Shown here: in pieces, positions 1 to 7,794 of the stretch
Position numbering within the stretch: position 1 is the stretch's first letter
Layout: each line of letters begins with the position of its first letter
Source of the DNA: an uncultured Methylococcaceae bacterium
Lineage (GTDB): Bacteria > Pseudomonadota > Gammaproteobacteria > Methylococcales > Methylomonadaceae
Assembly: GCA_913009515.1 (NCBI GenBank)
Contig: CAJVYO010000031.1
Location: forward strand, 1-10,720
Direction: 5' to 3'
DNA: 10,720 bases
Position numbers and translations under genes: made by a program
The notes under the pieces: generated by a model
Told to the model about the DNA's origin: nothing
The model's input: only the letters and a program-made list of their open reading frames with translations
Database searches by the model: none

Positions 1-153
1 AATAAAGAATTAAAGCTTAAACGCTTGCGTAATGCGACGTTAACCGCAGAAGTAATGGATTTGCGTAAAGGGCAAGAAGCGATAGAAGAAATTGCCCGTT
101 ATAATTTAGGACTCATTAAAGACGGCGAATCCTTCTATCAAGTGATTGAATAA
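1..153 (+). CDS. ftsB: FtsB, cell division protein (C-terminal part; 5' end outside the window)
   Basis: Frame 1 is open from the first base to the TAA at 151-153 and gives 50 residues. The charged heptad-like stretch (NKELKLKRLRNATLTAEV) fits the FtsB coiled coil. The end, ARYNLGLIKDGESFYQVIE, matches the family's typical C-terminus (ARxxLGxxKxGExFY). In the FtsB family a short single-pass inner-membrane protein forms the FtsQLB complex that activates septal peptidoglycan synthesis; the membrane segment would lie upstream of this window. In gammaproteobacteria ftsB is normally followed directly by ispD; here four signalling genes intervene. The next gene is convergent and its stop is 10 nt away. 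No convincing terminator is visible between them. Confidence 0.85.
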   Translation, partial: NKELKLKRLRNATLTAEVMDLRKGQEAIEEIARYNLGLIKDGESFYQVIE

Positions 154-163
154 ACTGCTCTTA

Positions 164-1273
164 TTAATCGCAGAAAAGCGATAAACAGGAAATATCATCT
201 TGCTCTATATCCGCTGACATAAAGTCAGTGATTTTAGTTTTTAAATGTTCGATACGGTTATCAGTCGGCGTTTTTAATATTTCAATTAAGGTTTCTTCGC
301 CCAGTTCCTTGTGGTTATCATCGAGTACATCGGTTAAGCCATCAGAATAAGCAAATAATTCGCAGGGTTCCTGCCATTGCCATATATCAGTGGTGTTATC
401 GAAACTATTATCAGACAGTATACCCGCCGCGACGTGTTTTGATTCGAAACAGTGGATAATGTCATTGTTGTTATTGAAAACCAGCACATCAGGTGAGCCA
501 CCATTCCAGATTTCAATGATGTTATTATTGTAATCAATACAGCCTAGAATTAAAGCCGAAAAACGGCCTGTTGGCATGCCTGTTTTTGTGTGACGATTTA
601 TTTCTCTGGCAATACAAGGGATAGAAAATTGTTTTTTAGCCATGGAATGAAAGACTTGATTAACAATGATGGTTGAAATAGATGCCGCCAAGCCATGCCC
701 TGTGGAATCTGCGAGCATAAAATAACGTCTTTTAGGTTCTATATATTCCGATGCAATTAAATCACCACTAAAATTTTTAGAGGGCTTGAGCCAAGAATTG
801 ATATAGTCACCTTCGAAATCAGTATATTGAAGTAAGTGATCGTAAATATCTTTGGTTAAGTGCTGCTCATATTCATTGTGATTTTTATAATCCATTAATT
901 GCTGTTGCATAAAAATAGATTTTTCAGCGGTGTTTAATTTAGCTTGTAAGATTTTTTGATTGAAAGGTTTGGTCAGATAATCATCTGCACCCGCATCAAG
1001 CCCCACTATAATATCTTTTTCCTCTGATAAGGCACTGAGAATAATGATAGGAATCCATTTTTCGGTGAAGTGTTCACGAATATATTTAGTTGCCTTAGCC
1101 CCATCCATGACGGGCATCATCATATCCATCAAAATAATATCTGGATTTTCTTGTCCAACCATGATGATGGCTTGTTGACCATCTTCTGCAGAAACCGTCT
1201 GATGATTTTTTTGGAGCATTTTTTCTAATAATTTTCGATTGCTTGGATTATCATCAACAATTAATATTTTCAT
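164..1273 (-). CDS. Response regulator with PP2C/SpoIIE-type serine phosphatase output domain
   Basis: A 369-residue cytoplasmic protein. Residues 1-120 are a receiver domain: acidic pair D7/D8, phosphoacceptor D50 (ILMDMMMP), switch S80 and K102 (TKPF). A helical, probably coiled-coil linker covers about 115-150. Residues about 155-369 are an RsbU/SpoIIE-like PP2C phosphatase with its metal-binding aspartates in place: SGDL (D171), ADSTGHG (D189), AYSDGLTD (D311) and QDDIS (D359/D360). NGGSPDVLV (257-265) is also typical. The catalytic set looks intact. In this family phosphorylation of the receiver controls dephosphorylation of a partner, usually a STAS anti-sigma-antagonist; none is encoded here. 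The gene is divergent from the kinase run across a 162-nt spacer, so it is probably the output of that relay (inference). The ATG at 1273 gives an N-terminus ideal for a receiver, but I see no Shine-Dalgarno site in front of it. Confidence 0.9.
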   Translation of the reverse strand: MKILIVDDNPSNRKLLEKMLQKNHQTVSAEDGQQAIIMVGQENPDIILMDMMMPVMDGAKATKYIREHFTEKWIPIIILSALSEEKDIIVGLDAGADDYLTKPFNQKILQAKLNTAEKSIFMQQQLMDYKNHNEYEQHLTKDIYDHLLQYTDFEGDYINSWLKPSKNFSGDLIASEYIEPKRRYFMLADSTGHGLAASISTIIVNQVFHSMAKKQFSIPCIAREINRHTKTGMPTGRFSALILGCIDYNNNIIEIWNGGSPDVLVFNNNNDIIHCFESKHVAAGILSDNSFDNTTDIWQWQEPCELFAYSDGLTDVLDDNHKELGEETLIEILKTPTDNRIEHLKTKITDFMSADIEQDDISCLSLFCD

Positions 1274-1387
1274 GGCATGTGTGAGAGGTAGTTATCATCG
1301 TTAAACTTATTTTACACGTTTTGAATGTACAGTTCTTTATTGGCAGGACTTTAAGAAATATAAATTTTTCTTTCTAAGAATTTTTAG

Positions 1388-1393
1388 TAGAAT
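1388..1393 (+). promoter_or_regulatory. Possible -10 element of the kinase operon
   Basis: TAGAAT matches the sigma-70 -10 consensus at five of six positions and lies 43 nt before the ATG at 1436. The -35 position holds only a T-rich stretch (about 1365-1370), so this is weak. If real, transcription would start at about 1400, right at the inverted repeat 1401-1419. In the rest of the 1274-1435 spacer I found no convincing minus-strand promoter. Confidence 0.25.
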
Positions 1394-1400
1394 GAAGCGC

Positions 1401-1419
1401 TCTAGCACTATTTGCTAGA
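1401..1419. repeat. Perfect 7-bp inverted repeat before the hybrid kinase gene
   Basis: TCTAGCA at 1401-1407 and TGCTAGA at 1413-1419 are perfect reverse complements around a 5-nt loop (CTATT). The repeat ends 16 nt before the kinase start codon and just ahead of its GGGA ribosome site. It could be an operator half-site pair or a small hairpin in the 5' leader. No T-run follows, so it is not a terminator. Function is unknown. Confidence 0.45.
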
Positions 1420-1435
1420 TTGACTGGGAAATACT

Positions 1436-3511
1436 ATGAATATAATAATAAAAAAAATCACCTCATTTATTCCAAAAGTTTCAGATTTGCTCATCGTTGG
1501 CAGTATTTTGGTCTTCATCCTATTTATTGATGAATGGCAGGAACAAAATTGGTTAGGCTGTCTGTTATTGCTGTCGATTGTTTTAATTTTCTACTATTAT
1601 AAAAAAATAGCATCGGCTAACGAGCTCTATTTTAATAATTTATTGGATAAAGTCTCTGATGCCATTATTACTATCGATGCGGTAGGCTCTATTCTGACAG
1701 TGAATCAGGCGGTTGAAGATATGTTTGGTTATCAGGATGTGGAGTTAATTAATCATAATATCAAAATGTTAATGCCTGAGCCGTATAGTGAAATGCATGA
1801 TAGTTTTTTGGCAAATTATCACATAACAGGAGAAGAACGTATTATTGGTAAGACGCGTGATATTGAAGCGTTACGGAAAAATGGCGAAGTTTTTGAAGCT
1901 GAATTATGGGTGCATAAGGTTGAGCATAATGGCGTTGTAGAATTTATGGGTATTATTCGTGATGTATCTGAAGGCAAAGAGGTTGCTCGCATGAAGACCG
2001 AGTTTATTTCAACCGTTAGTCATGAATTGAGAACGCCTTTAACCTCGATTAGAGGTTCTTTAGGCATGCTTAAAAGTGGTATTTTTGGTGAAATGTCTGA
2101 TAAAGGCACGCGCATGGTGGAACTAGCTCACAATAATACTGAACGTTTGATTAATTTAGTGAATGATATTTTAGATGTCGAAAAAATTCAAGCGGGAAAA
2201 ATGGAGCTGCACTGTGAGAAAACTGATATTAATGCCTTGGTAAAACAAAGTATTGAAAGCAATGAAGCGTATGCGGTTTCGTGTCAGGTGACGGTGGAAT
2301 TTATTGAAAATAAACAGCCTTTATGGGTGTATGTCGATGCCCACCGTTTGCAGCAAGTAATGGCGAATCTAATTTCTAATGCGGCTAAATTTTCATTAGA
2401 AGCCGGTGTGGTTGTTATTGAGATTACCAAAAAAGCCAATATAATTCGGGTGTCAGTAAAGGATAATGGCTTAGGCATCCCTGAGGAATATCGGCATAAA
2501 ATATTTCAGAAGTTTTCTCAAGTCGATTCGTCTGATAATCGTCAAAAAGGCGGCACGGGGCTGGGCTTAAATATCACTAAAGCGATTATTGAACATCATG
2601 GTGGCATGATTGATTACACCACTGAAGAAGGCAAAGGCAGTTGTTTCTTTTTTGAGTTAACTGAATATGTGACTGAAACGCCAGCAGAAACTGTCAAAGA
2701 AGCAGAGCTTGTGCAAGCGGATAAAGCAGTGAGTGAAACGCTGTTACATTTACAAAATGAAATTAAAGCAGCGGGGCATTTGTTGGTATTAGAAGATGAT
2801 GAAGATATTGCTCAGTTATTATCATTACTACTGGAAGAACATAATTTTAAAGTCACCGTGTGTCATAATGCAAAAGAGGCGAAAGCCTTATTAAAAATAC
2901 AAAAATTTGATGGTATTACTGTCGATTTACGCTTACCCGAGCAAGATGGTTTGTCATTTATTCGCGAGGTACGTGCGTCAGAGGCGGGGGAAACATGTAT
3001 TCCTATTGTGATTATTTCAGCAGAGGCCTCATTAAATGAGAATGCGTCAACGTCAGCATTAAGCATTATTGATTGGATTAATAAGCCGATTGATAATAAG
3101 CAGTTACATAATGCATTGCAGCAGATATTAAAGACGACAAATAAAATACCTAAGATTTTACATGTAGAGGATAATAAAGACTTGATTGAGATGATGTTAA
3201 ATCTCTTGGCTAATAAAGTTGTTTTAGAACAAGCAGGTACCTTGCGTGAAGCAAAAGAAAAAATGACATCAATGGATTTTGATTTAATTATTTTAGATGT
3301 CGGTTTGCCGGACGGCAGTGGTTTAGAGTTGATTCCATTAATTAACCAGCAAAAAACATTAGTGCCGGTGATTATTTTTTCCGCCCAATCGGTTGAAGAG
3401 GATATTGCGAATCAAGTTGATGCGGCGTTAATAAAATCTCAAGTCAGTAATGATGAGCTTATTATGACGATTAAAGCGCTAATTACACCAAATGAAGGGA
3501 GTGAAGCATGA
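1436..3511 (+). CDS. Membrane hybrid histidine kinase, TM-TM-PAS-HisKA-HATPase-REC-REC
   Basis: A 691-residue sensor kinase. Two hydrophobic helices (about 16-31 and 40-54) separated by a very short loop anchor it in the inner membrane, so sensing is probably through the cytoplasmic PAS domain (about 65-178) or the membrane itself. HisKA carries the phosphoacceptor H196 in SHELRTPL. The HATPase has the N box (N315), DNGLGIP (343-349) and GGTGLGLN (372-379). Two receiver domains follow: REC1 about 447-565 (acidic 453-455, D497, S528, K550) and REC2 about 572-685 (E578/D579, D621, S649, K667), all complete. There is no Hpt domain, so phosphate must be passed on in trans; the 904-residue neighbour supplies one. 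TGGGAAA lies shortly before the ATG. The stop overlaps the next gene's start as ATGA. Confidence 0.93.
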   Translation: MNIIIKKITSFIPKVSDLLIVGSILVFILFIDEWQEQNWLGCLLLLSIVLIFYYYKKIASANELYFNNLLDKVSDAIITIDAVGSILTVNQAVEDMFGYQDVELINHNIKMLMPEPYSEMHDSFLANYHITGEERIIGKTRDIEALRKNGEVFEAELWVHKVEHNGVVEFMGIIRDVSEGKEVARMKTEFISTVSHELRTPLTSIRGSLGMLKSGIFGEMSDKGTRMVELAHNNTERLINLVNDILDVEKIQAGKMELHCEKTDINALVKQSIESNEAYAVSCQVTVEFIENKQPLWVYVDAHRLQQVMANLISNAAKFSLEAGVVVIEITKKANIIRVSVKDNGLGIPEEYRHKIFQKFSQVDSSDNRQKGGTGLGLNITKAIIEHHGGMIDYTTEEGKGSCFFFELTEYVTETPAETVKEAELVQADKAVSETLLHLQNEIKAAGHLLVLEDDEDIAQLLSLLLEEHNFKVTVCHNAKEAKALLKIQKFDGITVDLRLPEQDGLSFIREVRASEAGETCIPIVIISAEASLNENASTSALSIIDWINKPIDNKQLHNALQQILKTTNKIPKILHVEDNKDLIEMMLNLLANKVVLEQAGTLREAKEKMTSMDFDLIILDVGLPDGSGLELIPLINQQKTLVPVIIFSAQSVEEDIANQVDAALIKSQVSNDELIMTIKALITPNEGSEA

Positions 3512-3897
3512 GTGCGTTAACTAAAATTTTATATGCAGAAGATGAGCCTGATATTTCAGAAATCATTATGCTTGCTTTAGAAAGTGTTGGCGGTTTTGAG
3601 GTGGTTGGCTGTCCTTCTGGTCTATCGGTGATTGATTCGGCGTTAACGTTTACGCCACAACTTATTTTGTTAGATGTGATGATGCCTGATATGGATGGGC
3701 CAACGACTTTGAAGTTGTTAAAAGAACATCCAGTTTTACAGACTATTCCAGTGGTATTTTTAACCGCTAAAATATTACCGGATGAATTAGAACGTTTTAA
3801 AGTCTTGGGTGCGATTGATGTGATTAGCAAGCCTTTTGATCCTATGACTTTAGCAGATGAGATTAAAATAATTTGGGATACCTTTCATGCCGGATAG
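3508..3897 (+). CDS. Single-domain response regulator (CheY-like receiver only)
   Basis: 129 residues, entirely one receiver domain: E11/D12 acidic pocket, phosphoacceptor D56 (LLDVMMPDMDG), switch T86 (FLTA) and K108 (SKPF). There is no output domain, so it acts through protein-protein contact or as a phosphate carrier or sink in a relay, as known for this class. GGGAG sits at 3498-3502, correctly spaced from the ATG. It overlaps the upstream kinase by 4 nt (ATGA) and the downstream kinase by 11 nt, which implies translational coupling and matched expression of all three. An intermediate role between the two kinases, or a target of the Hpt domain encoded next door, is inference. Confidence 0.9.
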   Translation: MSALTKILYAEDEPDISEIIMLALESVGGFEVVGCPSGLSVIDSALTFTPQLILLDVMMPDMDGPTTLKLLKEHPVLQTIPVVFLTAKILPDELERFKVLGAIDVISKPFDPMTLADEIKIIWDTFHAG

Positions 3898-6601
3898 TAA
3901 AAAAGTCAAAGGGGCAATTGATAAAATACAAGCTCTGCAACTGATATTTGCGGATAAATTAGCGGAGCGTATTGAAGAATTATTACTTATCACCTTAGGT
4001 TTGAATACGAATGATGCCTGCGATTCTCAAGATAACCAGCAATTATTAAAAAATATTCATAATTTATCACATAAGTTAGCCGGTTCTGCGGGGACATTTC
4101 AATTTCACGATGTGTATGTAGCAGCAAAGGAGTTGGAAGAATTTTGTCATACTTTATTAGAAAAAACTGAAGCCGACAGTAAAGGGGATGGTTGGTATCA
4201 AAATATATTAGATTTACAGGCGATGATTCAGACCGCTGCGATTAATAAAACCGCAAAGCCGATGAAAATAGCGGCTGATGCAGGGCTTATATCCGCAGAA
4301 ATTAAGCATAATATTATCTTAGTGGATGACGATGAATTATTATCAGCTTTATTGAAGGAACAAATAAAGAATTTTGGTTTTGATATTACCTGTTTAAGCA
4401 ATCCTAATGATTTAGCGAGTTTTTTAGAAAATCATACGCCCGAAGTTATTTTGATGGATATTATTTTTCCAAATTATGATTTTAATGGCATTGATTTAAT
4501 TAAGGACTTGAAAGCAAAGGCTAAAATTAACTGTCCAGTGATCTTTTTATCAAATCGAGATGATTTTGATGCAAGGTTAGAGGCAGTGCGTTCAGGGGCG
4601 CAAGGCTATGTGGTCAAGCCAGTACAAACCTTGGAATTAGTTGAAATTTTAGATAGATATACCGATAGATTAGCCGATAAGAGTTATCGAGTATTAATTG
4701 TTGATGATGATAATTCGATGTTGGATTTTTACCAAAATGCACTGGAAGCCGATGGTTTTATGTGTAAAAGTGTGCAAAATCCGATTTTAGCCACTGAAGC
4801 ACTGATTGATTTTAAGCCGAATGTGATTTTGCTTGATGTGGATATGCCGAATTGTAATGGTTTTGAATTGGCTGAAGTGATTCGTCAAAATAATGCGTTT
4901 ACCCATATTCCTATTTTATTTTTAACTGCTGATAAAAATTGTGAACTAGCCGCGTTAAAAGCAGGCGGTGATTGTTTTTTAAATAAAAAATTGGATGTTC
5001 ATGTTTTGATTGCGAGTGTGCGTAGTCATTGTCGGCGTTCTAAAGAATTACACGCGGTAATCGGGCGTTTACGTCAAGATGAATTGCGGTTTCAGTCGGT
5101 GAGCCGTTCCAGTTTAGATGCGATTATCATGTTTAATCAAGCAGGGCATATTATTTTTTGGAATGAAGGGGCGGAATCTATTTTTGGTTATCAATCGAAT
5201 GAAATTATTGGACAATCATTTGATATGCTGATGCATGGCATCAGCTTTAAGGAATTGAGTACTGACAATAATGCGGTGAGTTATTCAATAGAAAGTGAAG
5301 GCATCACCAAAGAACAGCAGATTATTGCGATTGATTTAAGCTATACCGAATGGCATTCGGGAGGCGATTTATTTTTTACCAGCATTATTCGTGATATGTC
5401 AGAGCGAAAGCTGATGCTGAATTCAATTATTGATTCTAAAGACGTGGCAGAAAAAGCGAATAAAGCCAAGTCTATTTTCTTGTCGAATATGAGTCATGAA
5501 TTAAGAACGCCTTTAAATGCCATTTTAGGCTTTACGCAAATATTAGAACTTGATGATGAGAAGAATTTAATTTCAGATCAACTTGAATCATTGGCCTATA
5601 TTCATAATGCCGGCAATCATTTACTGATGTTGATTAATGAGGTGTTGGATTTATCAGCCATAGAAAGTGGCAAAGTCGCTATTAACTTAGAGCAGCTGGA
5701 TTGGGTGTCATTGCTGACAAAATCACTGGAATTAATTGCCCCGCAGGCGAGTAGTGCAGAGATAACCATCGTTAATGAACTCCCTGATAACTTAAGCTGT
5801 TTTATTTATGCAGATGCATTACGATTAGGTCAGGTGTTTGCTAATTTATTAACCAATGCCATTAAATATAACGATGTTAATGGTCGTGTTTTTGTTAGAA
5901 TGTCCTGCATTGAGAATTGCTATCGATTAATGGTTGAAGATACCGGTAAAGGTATTCCTGATAAGTACATGGCTGATTTATTTAAACCTTTTTCACGTTT
6001 AGGTCTTGAAAATAGTGCAATAGAAGGCACAGGCATTGGTTTAACGATTACTAAGAAATTAGTTGAAATGATGGATGGGCGTATTGGTGTTGACAGTATT
6101 GAAGGTCAGGGTTGTACTTTTTGGGTTGAATTTCCAAAAATAATCCAAGTGAATGATAATTTAGAGATATTAGAAAACAAAGATAAAGGAAAAAAAATGC
6201 TTGAAGCGACTCATCAGGAAAAAAATGCTGCGGTACGCGTGTTATATATTGAAGATAACATGATGAATCAAATCTTAATGAAAAAAATTATATTAAGAGC
6301 GGGGTTTGAGTATGATGTCGCTGATACCGGTGGTGCAGGCATAGAAAAGGCAATACAAAATAAACCGGATATTATTTTATTGGATATTGACCTGCCTGAT
6401 ATGAGTGGTTATCAAGTATTTGAAACCCTAAAAGCGAATGATGAAACCAAAGATATCATTGTGATTGGCGTATCGGCTAATGCAATGCTAACTGATATTG
6501 AAAAAGGTAAGGCCATCGGCTTGACTGAGTATATTACTAAACCTATTAATACCGAAGAAATTATTAAGGTGATTAATCAATCTTTAGGACTTAAAAAATA
6601 A
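3887..6601 (+). CDS. Hybrid histidine kinase, Hpt-REC-REC-PAS-HisKA-HATPase-REC
   Basis: 904 residues with no membrane segment, so cytoplasmic. An Hpt domain comes first (about 15-120, H62 in SHKLAGSAGTF). REC1 follows (about 142-260: D147-D149, D191, S222, K244), then REC2 (about 267-385: D273-D275, D317, T347, K367). After a short helix comes PAS (about 403-505), HisKA with H537 (SHELRTPLN), HATPase with N657, DTGKGIP (685-691) and GTGIGLT (714-720), and REC3 (about 784-900: E789/D790, D833, S863, K885). All phosphorylation sites are present. Having Hpt at the N-terminus ahead of two receivers is uncommon; in ArcB/BarA-type kinases it is C-terminal. A relay H537 to D833 to H62 to a separate regulator is plausible (inference). 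The start overlaps the upstream receiver gene by 11 nt. The stop is 1 nt from ispD. Confidence 0.92.
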   Translation: MPDSKKVKGAIDKIQALQLIFADKLAERIEELLLITLGLNTNDACDSQDNQQLLKNIHNLSHKLAGSAGTFQFHDVYVAAKELEEFCHTLLEKTEADSKGDGWYQNILDLQAMIQTAAINKTAKPMKIAADAGLISAEIKHNIILVDDDELLSALLKEQIKNFGFDITCLSNPNDLASFLENHTPEVILMDIIFPNYDFNGIDLIKDLKAKAKINCPVIFLSNRDDFDARLEAVRSGAQGYVVKPVQTLELVEILDRYTDRLADKSYRVLIVDDDNSMLDFYQNALEADGFMCKSVQNPILATEALIDFKPNVILLDVDMPNCNGFELAEVIRQNNAFTHIPILFLTADKNCELAALKAGGDCFLNKKLDVHVLIASVRSHCRRSKELHAVIGRLRQDELRFQSVSRSSLDAIIMFNQAGHIIFWNEGAESIFGYQSNEIIGQSFDMLMHGISFKELSTDNNAVSYSIESEGITKEQQIIAIDLSYTEWHSGGDLFFTSIIRDMSERKLMLNSIIDSKDVAEKANKAKSIFLSNMSHELRTPLNAILGFTQILELDDEKNLISDQLESLAYIHNAGNHLLMLINEVLDLSAIESGKVAINLEQLDWVSLLTKSLELIAPQASSAEITIVNELPDNLSCFIYADALRLGQVFANLLTNAIKYNDVNGRVFVRMSCIENCYRLMVEDTGKGIPDKYMADLFKPFSRLGLENSAIEGTGIGLTITKKLVEMMDGRIGVDSIEGQGCTFWVEFPKIIQVNDNLEILENKDKGKKMLEATHQEKNAAVRVLYIEDNMMNQILMKKIILRAGFEYDVADTGGAGIEKAIQNKPDIILLDIDLPDMSGYQVFETLKANDETKDIIVIGVSANAMLTDIEKGKAIGLTEYITKPINTEEIIKVINQSLGLKK

Positions 6602-6602
6602 G

Positions 6603-7301
6603 ATGGTGCCGAAGATAAATTATTGGGGAATCGTACCCGCCGCAGGGGTTGGTAAACGGATGTTGGCTGATCGTCCGAAACAATATTTACCACTCAATTC
6701 AATGACAGTGATTGAGCAAACACTGACACGATTATTGTCGGTATCAAAATTTACCGCGGTGGTCGTGGCTATTTCCAAGCAAGATCCTTATTGGCATGAC
6801 TTAGAGCTTGCTAAACATGCGCGTGTTTTAACGGCGGAAGGCGGCAAAGAGCGTTCAGATTCCGTATTATCTGCGTTATCTCATATTAGCGAACAAGCCA
6901 ATGATGATGATTGGGTGTTGGTGCATGATGCCGCCCGTCCTTGTATTACCGCAAGTGATATCGAATATTTGATTGAGGAACTTGAGGGGCATGCTGTGGG
7001 CGGGCTATTAGGGCAAAGTTCGCACGATACTTTAAAGTTAGTTGATGAGCAGTTAGAAGTCACAGCAACGGTTGACCGCAGTCATATTTGGCGCGCGTTT
7101 ACGCCACAGATGTTTCGCTATGGTGATTTAAAGAGGGCGTTAGAATCGGCGGTTGAAAATAATCAACCGATAACCGATGATGCCAGTGCCATGGAATTGC
7201 AAGGATTATCACCTAAAATGATTGCGGGACGTGCAGATAATATAAAAATCACCCGTCCTGAAGATTTAGCGTTAGCAGAATTTTATTTGGAGCAACAATA
7301 A
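6603..7301 (+). CDS. ispD: IspD, 2-C-methyl-D-erythritol 4-phosphate cytidylyltransferase
   Basis: IspD joins CTP and MEP to make CDP-ME, the third step of the MEP isoprenoid pathway. At 232 residues it is the usual length. The nucleotide-binding N-terminus PAAGVGKRM (12-20) carries the catalytic Lys/Arg, with RPKQY following. GGKERSDSV, VLVHDAARPC, the DRSHIWRAFTPQ segment and ITDDASAMEL are all family hallmarks, and NIKITRPEDLA closes the C-terminus. Only 1 nt separates it from the kinase stop, and the nearest Shine-Dalgarno-like AGGA lies rather far upstream within the kinase end, so translation may depend on coupling. A GTG start one codon downstream is possible. Arginine codons are mostly CGT/CGC. 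Confidence 0.95.
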   Translation: MVPKINYWGIVPAAGVGKRMLADRPKQYLPLNSMTVIEQTLTRLLSVSKFTAVVVAISKQDPYWHDLELAKHARVLTAEGGKERSDSVLSALSHISEQANDDDWVLVHDAARPCITASDIEYLIEELEGHAVGGLLGQSSHDTLKLVDEQLEVTATVDRSHIWRAFTPQMFRYGDLKRALESAVENNQPITDDASAMELQGLSPKMIAGRADNIKITRPEDLALAEFYLEQQ

Positions 7302-7302
7302 T

Positions 7303-7794
7303 ATGATACGTATTGGTCAAGGTTATGATGTACATCGTTTTGTCGATGAAGGCGATGTTATTTTAGGCGGCGTTAAAATTGATTACCCGCAAGGTTTGGA
7401 AGCCCATTCAGATGGTGATGTGGTATTACATGCCTTATGTGATGCGTTATTAGGGGCTGCGGCTTTGGGTGATATTGGCAAGCATTTTCCTGATACGGAT
7501 CCTGAATTTAAAGGTGCAGATAGTCGGGTTTTATTGCGTTATGTTTACAATATTGTAAAAGAAAAAGGCTATATTCTGGGTAATGCGGATATTACGATTA
7601 TTGCCCAAGCACCTAAAATGGCACCGCATATTGAAGCGATGTGTCGTAATATTGCCGAAGATTTAGAGGTGGCAGTAGAGGCGATTAATGTGAAAGCAAC
7701 CACCACTGAAAAACTGGGTTTTGAAGGGCGTAAAGAAGGTATTGCCGTACAGGCAGTGGTTTTAATTGATAAGTTTAATTTAAAAAGGCCTTAA
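7303..7794 (+). CDS. ispF: IspF, 2-C-methyl-D-erythritol 2,4-cyclodiphosphate synthase
   Basis: IspF cyclises CDP-ME 2-phosphate to MEcPP, releasing CMP. Zinc ligands D9, H11 (GYDVHRF) and H43 are present, with HSDGD (35-39), GKHFPDTD (59-66), and TTTEKLGFEGRKEGIA near the end. Length is 163 residues against about 156-160 for most homologues: after the normal end at AVQAVVLI there is a tail DKFNLKRP. The last codons lie in the suspected junction, so the true stop in the source genome may differ. GGAG (7289-7292) precedes the ATG, and there is a 1-nt gap after ispD. The gene overlaps the convergent yidD remnant by 20 nt. Confidence 0.93.
   Translation: MIRIGQGYDVHRFVDEGDVILGGVKIDYPQGLEAHSDGDVVLHALCDALLGAAALGDIGKHFPDTDPEFKGADSRVLLRYVYNIVKEKGYILGNADITIIAQAPKMAPHIEAMCRNIAEDLEVAVEAINVKATTTEKLGFEGRKEGIAVQAVVLIDKFNLKRP

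Noticed and set aside
167..182. Inverted repeat ATCGC-AGAAAA-GCGAT at the end of the PP2C regulator gene, considered as a terminator for ftsB or the regulator
   Set aside because: The stem is only 5 bp and no T-run follows on either strand.
1340..1364. TTGGCA (1340-1345) and TATAAA (1359-1364) as a plus-strand promoter; TGGCA also considered as a sigma-54 -24 element
   Set aside because: The spacer is only 13 nt, too short for sigma-70, and no matching TTGCA -12 element is present.
2284..3830. Minus-strand frames of 64-115 codons within the hybrid kinase and receiver genes
   Set aside because: They run antisense to intact, motif-complete signalling domains and have no recognisable product.
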